From Sesamum alatum (lineage: Eukaryota; Streptophyta; Magnoliopsida; Lamiales; Pedaliaceae), in NCBI GenBank assembly GCA_034509735.1, contig JACGWO010000001.1, positions 35,839,966 to 35,903,965 of the forward strand: a DNA stretch of 64,000 bases, in the 5' to 3' direction. Positions 1-8,988 of this stretch are shown here, one piece after another. Position numbers and translations under genes: made by a program. The number at the start of each line of letters is the position of its first letter. The stretch's first letter is position 1. Under the pieces are notes generated by a model. That model did no database searches. It saw only the letters and a program-made list of their open reading frames with translations, and had not been told where the DNA came from.

Positions 1-1104
1 AATCAACTTGGGATGATCACAAGAGCCCTAGACCTTATGTATGGATGAATGTATGATCATTTATTTTCTGTTGGGTGGGGCCTGCGTGCCTCTTGTTTTT
101 GGGACTATCATCTCCCGTATTTTTCAGCCTCATGATGTTAAGGCTTGTTTTCTTTATTACCGATGTATTACTTTTAGTTGTAATGAGAGTAGATAGGATT
201 GATGAGGTTTTAATTTTAACAAGCAATTGGAATCGGAGACCGCAAGGAGAAGCATCAAGGCGTGAAACAAGAAGCACTTGAAGGCCCATTGGAATGACAA
301 TGGGTTTATTATTATTGTAATAATTTAGAACCACCTTAGACAGACCATAGACTCACTGCGGGCTCAGTGGCTCGCATAGGTTGGGCTTGTGATCATCCTA
401 ACAGGGGTATGCTATGTTTTATGCATGCGGCGTTTTTATTTATCGCTTTAAATATTGGATATTTATGCATGCTAAAACACCATAATGTGATGAGGTCTCG
501 GTCACACTTAAACTCTCATTTGGTTGGACCAAATTAAATATTAGGCCCAGAACGGACTTGGATCAAAATGGTATTTATGATCTGTCCGAGCCTTCCATCC
601 ACAGCAATGTGGTGAGGAAGCTACCACTATCCAAGTGTGGTCTCACGAGTCGTGCCACACTTGGACTAGGGGAAAGCTGCACCATTGTTGTGAACAAAAA
701 GACTGCGCTCGCTGTTTCCCTGTCTCACGAGTCGTGGGGAGAGACAGTTTGAGGCATGATTTGGTTGATGGGTCGGGCCCAACACTGAGTAACATGGTTC
801 GCTTGGAGTCCTCGGAACCATGCGAATAGGTGAGGCAAAATATCTTGGGAATCTCATTGGATGAAAATGATATTGGATATCTCCCACGAGGTCTTTTTCA
901 TGTGAATCGTAAAAGCGGGGCATGGAGATTACGCTTGTGGATCCCAAGCCCACTAGGAAATGGTTTTCCGAAACTCCGCTTGAGAGTAGCGGACTTTCGT
1001 ATAAATAGTGGGAGGGTTAAAGACTAAAAGACCAAGTCTTCAACTTGAACAATAATATTACCATCATCTGCTAATTTTTGCTTTACATTTTCATTAATGT
1101 AGAT
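1..1104 (+). other. Leader of element 0, downstream part
   Basis: Untranslated leader between PBS (outside the window) and gag. It contains the conserved arms GGATGATCACAAGAGCCC (11-28) and GGGCTTGTGATCATCC (383-398), a small stem around 354-369, two copies of TCTCACGAGTCGTG (641-654 and 723-737) and a TATA box at 1,000-1,007. No credible protein is encoded; short open frames here are not shared in the other copies. Confidence 0.7.
1000..1007 (+). promoter_or_regulatory. Internal TATA box before gag (element 0)
   Basis: TATAAATA lies 105 nt upstream of the gag ATG at 1,105, in the context CGTATAAATAGTGGGAGG that is repeated in elements A, G and E. This is a promoter prediction only. Confidence 0.45.
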
Positions 1105-3545
1105 ATGTCTAAGAACCCATTAACCATGATTCTCGAGACTAACAAATTCAATGGAACGAACTACTCGGACTGGCTGAGAAACTTGAGGATTGTCCTCGGT
1201 TTCGAGAACCAAGGCTACATCTTGGACGAGCCGCCACCGAGCGACTTACCGGAGGGGACCACGCCTGAAGAACGTTTGACGTTTGAGAAATGGCATGAGG
1301 ACAACCGGAAAGTACGCAGTATCATACTGGCTTCGATGTCTAACGACATCCAGAAGCAGTATGAGAGGCTGGACAACGTCTCCGCAATAATGCTCCACAT
1401 GAACGAGGTTTATGCGGTTCCGGATAGCATATTAGATATGCCGCCACAAAAGCATTCTTTGGCACCAAGCTCGCTGAAGGAGCGTCTGTACAGAGTCATG
1501 GGGTCAAGATGCTCTCCCTAGTGGAGAAACTTGAGGACCTTAAAGTTGGGCTTAATAATGACACGTACATTGACGTGATCCTCCAGTCGCTTCCTCCATC
1601 CTATGACCCGTTTGTTGTAAACTACAACATGAACGGACTTGAGAAGTCTATTCATGAGTTGATCAACATGCTGGTCCAATACGAGGCAACGACCCACAAG
1701 TCGGCGCCAGCGGTATTGATAGGAGAGGCTTCAACCTCCAAGGCGAATGGCAAGAGGGCCGGACGCTGGAAGAGGAAGAAGGGCAAAGGGAAGACGGTTG
1801 CGGCCCCTGCTCGCGCTCCAAGCGTCCCTGTTGCTCCGATTGGACCGAGCAAAAGGAAAGGGAAGACCCGTGGTTCTCAGCGGTCCAAGGCAAATGATGT
1901 CTACATGCATTGCCAAGGGAAAGGGCATTGGAAGAGGGAGTGCCCACAACTCCTCTCCAACCTAGGTATGTTTGTGGTTGAAGTAAATATGATTACTAAT
2001 TTTGCTTCATGGGTATTGGATACCGGGTGTGGTGCTCACATCTGCAATGATTTGCAGGCACTGCAAAGAAGCAGAAGGCTAACCAAGGATGAGATGATCC
2101 TGAGGCTAGGCGATGGCAAGGCCGTTGCTGCGGAGGCCGTAGGATCACTAGAGTTAGCCATTAGTAGTCATGTTAGGATTGTATTGAACGACTGTTTCTA
2201 TGTACCTAGCATTTAAAAACATTGTTTCCATCCCGGTCCTTGATAAGGAGGGATATGAATTTACCATCAATAAAAACTGTTTTTTCATTATCAAAGATGG
2301 TATTTCTCATCTGCTTGGTACATTGGTCAATGGTCTGTACATACTTCAACAGTCTAATTGGATTATGACTACAGAACACAAACGAAAACGTGATGATCAT
2401 AATAACGCACAGATATGGCATGCGAGGTTAGGTCATATGTCTAAAGATAGGATAAGAAGGTTGGTGGAATCAAAGAGTCTAGAAATAGACGATTTGGACA
2501 ACCTATCGACCTGCAAATCCTGTCTAAAGGGAAAGATGACAAAGAAACCCTTTGTTGGACAAAGTACGCTAGCCAGTGGTCTGTTGGATTTGATCCATAC
2601 AGATGTCTGTGGTCCACTAAATACTCAGGCTAGAGGTGGGTACTCGTACTTCATAACCTTTACCGATGATCACTCACGGTATGGTTATGTTTACCTGATG
2701 AGGTACAAGTCTGAAGCCTTTGGAAGGTTTAAGGAATACAGACTTGAAGTAGAGAACCAAACCGGTCGAAAGATCGAAGCCCTTCGGTTGGACCGAGGTG
2801 GAGAGTATTTGAGTGATGAGTTTACTGATTATCTAAAAGAGAATGGGATTCTCTCTTAGTGGACCCCTCCTGGAACACCACAGCTTAATGGTGTGTCTGA
2901 AAGGAGGAATCGGACCTTGTTGGACATGGCTCGATCCATGATGAGTTTTACTGAACTCCCCCTTTCCTTCTGGGGATACGCTCTTGAGATGGCGGCCAAA
3001 GTTTTGAACTTGGCGCCATCTAAAAACGTATCCCAGACGCCATATGAGATATGGCATGGCAAGCCTGCCTCCTACAAATACTTGAAAGTGTGGGGTTGCC
3101 CCGCATATGTCAAGAGATTAGTGGGAGATAAACTGGACTCAAGGTCTAGTTTATGCAGGTTCATCGGCTATCCAAAAGAAACTGCGGGGTATTATTTCTA
3201 TGATCCCTCCGAGCAAAAGATTTTTGTCTCGCGAAATGCAGTGTTCTTGGGAAAAGGTTTTCCATCAGATAGTCGATGCGATGAGGTACTCCTTGAGGAA
3301 TCAAGTGAGGTACCCCATGAGGCGGCAGTGACATCTGAGTCAGTGGTTCCCACTGATATTGTTCCAGTCCTCCGTAGGTCGGCCAGAGTATCCCATGCAC
3401 CTGATTGGTATGGATTTTTGGGCCTGACCGGTCAGTTGGATAATGATCCAAAGACGTACGGAGAAGTGATGTCGGACATCGATTCGGACAAGTGGCTTGA
3501 GGCCATGAAATCCGAGATGGACTTGATGGGTACAAACAAGGTTTG
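1105..3545 (+). pseudogene. Element 0 gag-protease-integrase, broken
   Basis: Starts with MSKNP at 1,105 as in the related copies. Gag is followed by a zinc knuckle near 1,910-1,945 (its first Cys changed: H-C-Q-G-K-G-H-W-K-R-E-C), an aspartic protease motif LDTGCGAH near 2,018, the GAG-pre-integrase H/C zinc region near 2,415-2,525 and an integrase core. Lesions visible by comparison with element A: a frame change near 1,500, a small deletion with frame change near 2,212, and a TAG stop at 2,857-2,859 just before the integrase WTPPGTPQLNG segment. The frame is then cut at 3,545 by an antisense solo LTR. It is not translatable as one polyprotein. Confidence 0.85.
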
Positions 3546-5496
3546 TGAAAGGAATTGTGGATCGTCCCGGGAAAAGCGCGAATGCGGAAGCGCGGTATAA
3601 TTAAAAAGTAAATGCGGAATTTAAACATGCTTTAAATTAAAGAGCACGTTTCAAAGGGTGTGCCTTTGAAATTCCCGGGTGTTCGGTGTATCTCATGAAT
3701 AATAAAACATAAAAGAATCATGGAGGCCATAGGGTAGAAAATTAAAAGGGACGAAAATCATAAACGAGACCTACCCGTTGTCGTTTTCGTCTTCAACGGC
3801 TACACGCGTTGTTCCCCGTTTTGCACCAAGATCTCGTTGTTGAGACCCTCCAAATCGTGACACACGATCCACCCACGTATCTTGCACGTCGTGCTAGCAA
3901 CGAACAAGTTTATGTTTTGGAGTGGATGAATCAACAACACGTTATGAATTAACGGTATTGATTCATCAAGTTCTAATGTTCCAAGAACAAGAGAACAAAG
4001 AAAAATAATTTTCTTGGAGTGTGTGAGAGAGAGAGGGCGGGCGAGATAGAGGGAGAGAGAGCCGAGTTGTGTGTGTGTGTTGTGTGTGTTGGAATTTCAT
4101 CATCATGCAACTTGTAGGATGCTAGGGGTTTATATAGAAGAGGAGTTTAATCCTCTTTAAACTCCTCTTTCAAGAACTCTAATTTGACTAGGATTTTGAC
4201 CTAGTCAAAGTCCTAGTCAAAGTAGTGTTTTGACCTAGTCAAAACAATCCTAGCCATCCATCTCTCCCATTGATCTCAACCGTTGATTTAATTTAATTTA
4301 ATGGAATCTTTAAAACCTATTTAAGCCCATTAAATAAATCCCTTTGATAAATCTAATTTATCAATTAATTCCTTATATCTAATAGAAGGAATTATTTCTC
4401 CAAGAAAAATAAAGGACCCGATTAAATCCAATTTAATCATTCCTTCACTCCAATATTTAATTCCTAATTAAATATCTAAATGTGTGTGGATAGTGTGTGA
4501 CTCTTTAGGTTCACCTTTCAGCTAGACTTGGTCGGATTCCTAGAATCCTTCCGTTACCATGGGTGGCCATCTAGCAACGGTCCATGGCACTAGAGACTAG
4601 GTGAAATATTCAGGGATGAACATTTAGGCTCTAACAGTACACTTGTCCTTCTGTCTTCGGTCTCATCACTTAGAGTCTAGGGCACGGAAAATGCAGGTAC
4701 CCATTTTGGACCTAAGTGTCGGTCTGTCCTCACTAAACGCCGCAAGGGAATCCTTCCCTTTTGTTCAGTCACTGTGGCCACAGTTTTAGGGACAAGACCT
4801 AGAGTATACATGAGACTCAACTGCCAAACCCTATTGACAGGAGACAGATCCTTTCTTGGAAACTACTGTCACTTTGCACACCAGAACTGCACTAGACATG
4901 GCTTATGACTACCAAAGAGAATTCTGGCAATCTCTCACCATACCTAAGATACAGCCCTGATGTACAGGTAAACTCAGCAATTCCTCAAGTCAAAGGACTT
5001 GACTTGTACCGTTGGAACCGGGAATACACGTCATACCTTGCTGACCATACTCAAGGTCCTCCGTAAGACGGTTCCCGCGAGTCACCTCAGTCAGCTGCGT
5101 CCTAGCATGCTAACCCACTAACACTGCTTAGACGACCCTCGTCACCCGTCGATGAAATACGACAGCAGGTGCTTAGTGCAAGTCTCAAATGGAATCCCGG
5201 TACCCATTTTCGGGATTCCTTGACTTGGAGATTTCCGGACTGATTCGGGAAGACTGATTCCATGGACCTACCTCCAAGCGTAGTCCCAGTCCCCGAAATT
5301 GATTCTCAGTCCGTGGGCTTTGTTTGCGTAGTGAACAGATATGGAAAACAAATATAAGTGAACACAAACAAAGTGATGCCAAATGAAATTCACTTCTTTA
5401 TTCATTAATGATTTATCAAACACCTGAAATTGTCTAGACATAGGTTACATATTCCTGCCAAAATTGGCTTACATGGTCACCTATTCTAACAGTTTG
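3541..5496. repeat. Target duplication GTTTG around the solo LTR
   Basis: GTTTG occurs at 3,541-3,545 and again at 5,492-5,496, directly against the LTR termini. Element-0 pol reading resumes immediately after the right copy. Confidence 0.92.
3546..5491 (-). mobile_element. Solo LTR (LTR-1 type), antisense
   Basis: A complete LTR-1 unit of 1,946 bp, TG...CA bounded and in reverse orientation, with no PBS or PPT next to it. It matches the LTRs of element G along its whole length. Its TATA (reverse of TATATAAA) is at 4,129-4,136 with a cluster of TTGAC motifs at 4,182-4,245 upstream on the minus strand. A flanking 5-bp duplication shows a real insertion followed by LTR-LTR recombination. Confidence 0.92.
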
Positions 5497-5717
5497 GACC
5501 CTAGTAGATCCACCCAAAAGGGTTAAACCCGTAGGGTGTAAATGGGTCTACAAACGTAAGCTTGGAGCTGACGGGGAGGTTACAACCTTCAAAGCCAGGC
5601 TTGTGGCGAAAGGTTACACTCAACGACCCGGGGTCGATTTTGAGGAAACCTACTCGCCCGTAGCAATGGCCAAGTCCATTCGGATACTGCTTGCCATAGC
5701 AGCATGGTATGACTATG
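5492..5717 (+). pseudogene. Element 0 pol, N-terminal RT fragment
   Basis: Continues element-0 pol after the solo LTR: conserved copia RT residues [23 protein letters not shown] and TYSPVA can be read. It stops at 5,717 where the 5' LTR of element A begins, within the AWYDY segment before the first catalytic block of RT. Confidence 0.85.
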
Positions 5718-6647
5718 TGTTAGAATAGGTGACCATGTAAGCCAATTTTGGCAGGAATATGTAACCTATGTCTAGACAATTTCAGGTGTTTGATAAATCA
5801 TTAATGAATAAAGAAGTGAATTTCATTTGGCATCACTTTGTTTGTGTTCACTTATATTTGTTTTCCATATCTGTTCACTACGCAAACAAAGCCCACGGAC
5901 TGAGAATCAATTTCGGGGACTGGGACTACGCTTGGAGGTAGGTCCATGGAATCAGTCTTCCCGAATCAGTCCGGAAATCTCCAAGTCAAGGAATCCCAAA
6001 AATGGGTACCGGGATTCCATTTGAGACTTGCACTAAGCACCTGCTGTCGTGTTTCATCAACGGGTGACGAGGGTCGTCTAAGCAGTGTTAGTGGGTTAGC
6101 ATGCTAGGACGCAGCTGACTGAGGTGACTCGCGGGAACCGCCTTATGGAGGACCTTGAGTATGGTCAGCAAGGTATGACGTGTATTCCCGGTTCCAATGG
6201 TACAGGCCAAGTCCTTTGACTTGAGGAATTGCTCAGTTTACCTGTACGTTAGGGCTGTATCTTAGATATGGTGAGAGATTGCCAGAATTCTCTTTGGTAG
6301 TCATAAGCCATGTCTAGTACAGTTCTGGTGTACAAAGTGACAGTAGTTTCAAAGACGAGATCATGGTGCAAAACGGGGAACAACGCTTGTAGCCGTTGAA
6401 GACGAAAACGACAACGGGTAGGTCTCGTTTTAATTTTTCGTCCTCTCTTTAATTTCCAACCCTATGGCCTCCATGATTTATTTTGTGTTATTCGTTCATG
6501 AGATACACCGAACGCCCGGGAAGTTTCAAAGGCACACCCTTTGAAACGTGTTTTAATTTAAAAGCATGTTTAAATTCCATATTTAATTTTAATTATACCG
6601 CGCTTCCGCATTCGCGCTTTTCCCGGGACGATCCACATAATCTTTCA
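5718..6647 (+). repeat. 5' LTR of element A, internally deleted
   Basis: 930 bp instead of about 1,980 bp. Compared with the LTRs of G, about 1.05 kb is missing near 6,350, between the CAGTAGTTTC segment and the segment before GGTGCAAAACGGGG. The loss removes the W-box cluster, the TATATAAA box and the CTGTGGCCACAG palindrome, so this LTR should have no normal promoter. Confidence 0.88.
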
Positions 6648-6648
6648 G

Positions 6649-6660
6649 TGGTATCAGAGC
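6649..6660 (+). promoter_or_regulatory. Primer binding site (tRNA-iMet), element A
   Basis: TGGTATCAGAGC starts 1 nt after the 5' LTR end, the usual copia PBS complementary to the 3' end of plant initiator tRNA-Met. Confidence 0.93.
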
Positions 6661-6863
6661 CCGGTTCGGTGTATAGGCCTAGGGTTTATGTGCGTTTTAA
6701 GCATGAAACGTGATTTAGCATATTTTAATTGAATCTTGAATTTCTTGATTATTAAAGCATGTTATTTTATTGCTTTTAATTCGTGTGAATTTATGAATGT
6801 TGGTGTTTTTTCTGTTTTTCTTGGGAAACGGGATGGGAAATTAATCTGAAAAACGAGAGAAAA

Positions 6864-7463
6864 CGCCACAGCCGGCCAGCCGGGAAGGCTGGCCGCGCGC
6901 AGCCGAGCACTGCCGGTAGGGCGGATGCGCGCAGGCATGGGAAGCCTGCGCGCGCGCGCACTGCCGGCCGCGCAGGGGCAGCGCGCAGCCAGGATGGCTG
7001 CGCGCGGGCGTGCGCGCATGGAAGCGCCTCCAGGCGCGCGCGGGGGTAGACAAAGGAGTCTGCGCGCGCGTGCTTGGCAGGCACGCCCATGCGCGCGCGC
7101 GCGCAAGGCTGACGGGCGGGGAGCTCGCGCGCGGACGGGCACCAGGCGCGCCGCCAGGCGCGCGCGCACGCAGACGGAGGCGTCTGCGCGCGCGCGCCCG
7201 GCAGGCACGCCCAGTGCGCGTTTGCGCGCGCGCTCTGCGCACAGCGCAGGCACACGGCCGGCGGCCAGCAAGCCAGCGCGCGCAAGGAAGAGGAGCCTGC
7301 GCGCGCGTCGGCCTGCCGATGCGCTAGGCCGTGCAGTGCGCTGCCGGTCAGGCGCGCGCGCAAGCAGGCAGGGGCCTGTGCGCGCGTGCCCGGCCAGGCA
7401 GCGCCTGCGCGCGCGGCCGGCCGGCTGGCTGCCGCAGGCGGCGGCGGCCGGTGGCTGTGAAGC
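6864..7463 (+). repeat. GC-rich (GC)n block in leader of element A
   Basis: About 600 bp composed mostly of CGCGCG runs and GC-rich words such as GGCAGGCACGCC, in surroundings that are AT-rich. It has alternating purine-pyrimidine stretches and many CpG and GpC steps. Long open frames in all frames here are an effect of composition. Homologous blocks occur in G, E, B and F with different lengths. Confidence 0.85.
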
Positions 7464-7825
7464 TAGGGTTTTGAAACCCTAGTGTTATTTTATTTTAAAT
7501 TAATTTTCAGTTTTAATTTTGAATTAATTCTGAAAAATCATTTTTTGGGTTCAATTTTTCCTAAGTTCCTAAAGACATTATTTTTGGAGTAAAATAAATT
7601 GGATTTGGAATCCCGGGGTTATTTTACTTAAGATAATGAGGAAAGGTTTTCCTAAAACGAAAAAAAAGATTAATATTACCAATATTTATATTTTTTTTTT
7701 TATTTTCACACGTTGCGCACATGTTCATTTATTTTCATCTTGGATTAATATGATTGGAAATCATGTGTTGTTGGAATATTATGATTATGTGATTGGATCA
7801 TGTAATTACGTGTGTTGGATGGAAA
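7464..7825 (+). other. AT-rich part of element A leader
   Basis: Between the GC block and the structured domain. It is T-rich and contains a short poly-T and an A-rich run near 7,655-7,700. It is conserved in G and E at the same place, and I see no gene or recognisable site in it. Confidence 0.5.
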
Positions 7826-8248
7826 TGGATGATCACGAGCCCTAGACCGCATGTATGGTTTAATTTTCTGTTGGGCCTGTGTGCCTCTTTAACTGCTTTC
7901 TCCTTCTCTCTTTCTAGTGCCTTGGAATAATAAGGCTTTCTACCTCCCTCCTTATGTACTCCCCCCGGGTTTTCGCTGGGGTTTTTATTTTTTAATATGT
8001 AATGAGAGTAGACTAGGAGTGAGGTTTCTTTTTGTAATTGGTGGAGAAGAAGGAAGGACCACATGGAGAGCCCAGACCGGAGGTCCCTTGGAGTTTTCCA
8101 TGAAGTGAAGAAAGAGAAAAGAGACCAAGGCCCATCAGCATGATGATTGGGTTACTATTATTGTAATAGTATAGGACCAACCCTAGATTGACCATAGATC
8201 CACTGCGGGCTCAGTGGATCGCATAGGATTCGGGCTCGTGATCATCCA
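7826..8248 (+). ncRNA. Candidate structured RNA domain in leader, element A
   Basis: Bounded by a perfect 17-nt inverted repeat: TGGATGATCACGAGCCC (7,826-7,842) and its reverse complement (8,232-8,248). Inside are a polypyrimidine tract ending in AG (7,917), a stem GCCTT/AAGGC (7,919-7,936), a CCCC/GGGG stem (7,961-7,981) and a perfect 8-bp hairpin GATCCACT/AGTGGATC with loop GCGGGCTC (8,197-8,220). The same elements are present in 0, G, E, B and F with compensating differences. This is an RNA structure prediction by eye, not a known family. Confidence 0.5.
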
Positions 8249-8521
8249 ACAGGGGCGTGCTAGGCTTTAATTTTGCATGTGGTTATTGTGATGGATGAAT
8301 GGGTTTTTATTTATCATATAACTGTTATGGATGGATTTTATTTATGCATTATGGATGAATGTATGAATATAGTATGAGATCTCGGTCATTTACTACTCTC
8401 ACATTGGTTGGACCAATGTTGAAATAGTAGACCCTAAACAAAGTGGACATGAACTCTAGGAGTTCGTCCATGCCTTCCAATCCGTGGCATGTGAGGAAGC
8501 TGTTTTAGGTCAATAGCGTGG

Positions 8522-8615
8522 TCTCACGAGTCGTGGCACGTTATTGTACTTAAAAGAAGCTGCACTGTGTCATGAACGAAAAATGGGCTGCTGTTACCTG
8601 TCTCACGAGTCGTGG
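8522..8615 (+). promoter_or_regulatory. Paired palindromic motif, element A leader
   Basis: TCTCACGAGTCGTGG occurs at 8,522-8,536 and 8,601-8,615. The core CACGAGTCGTG is an 11-nt palindrome with a central G. The pair is retained at 75-85 nt spacing in all six leaders of the window. Confidence 0.55.
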
Positions 8616-8877
8616 GGGTACTAGTGGGTCCATGGCTCGGTCGATTGGGTCGGGTCTAACGCCCAATTAGCATGATTCGCTTGGAGTCCTCGGGATCATG
8701 CGAAAGGGTGAGGCAATAATCTTGGGAATCTCGTTGAACGAGAATGGTATGGAATACCTCCCACAGGATCTTTTCCATGCGAATCGTAAAAGCGGGGTAT
8801 GGGAAAAATCGCTGTGGATCCCAAGCCCACTAGGAAAGGATTTCCCGAAAATCACGTTTGAGAGTACCGTGTTTTCG

Positions 8878-8885
8878 TATAAATA
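8878..8885 (+). promoter_or_regulatory. Internal TATA box before gag (element A)
   Basis: TATAAATA, 104 nt before the gag ATG. An in-frame ATG at 8,899 would lie between this TATA and the expected start site about 30 nt downstream, so the first AUG on such a transcript would be 8,989. Confidence 0.45.
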
Positions 8886-8988
8886 GTGGGAGGATTAAAT
8901 GACTAAAGACCAAGCATTTAATTATTTCATCAAACCACCGTCTTTATTTTCTGCTGATCGCGCGTTGTTTTCTAAATGTAGATTTAAA

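Noticed and set aside
5827..6024. A 65-codon frame beginning MASLCLCSLIFVFH, repeated at 5,185-5,382 (minus), 13,167-13,364 and 42,702-42,899.
   Set aside because: It is simply the same LTR-1 sequence each time. It lies near the LTR start, upstream of the TATA, and is disrupted in the G 3' LTR.
6762..7482. Several overlapping open frames of 100-190 codons on both strands, rich in Ala and Arg (also 44,657-45,418, 33,493-33,990, 41,859-42,274).
   Set aside because: They lie in the (GC)n leader block, where stop codons are rare by composition. They are open in many frames, are not conserved as protein and have repeat-driven sequence.
8899..8988. A 30-codon N-terminal extension of gag starting at an upstream in-frame ATG (also 46,847 in G).
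   Set aside because: It is absent in element 0 and out of frame in E, whereas MSKNP is shared by all copies. It also lies too close to the internal TATA to be on a transcript from it.
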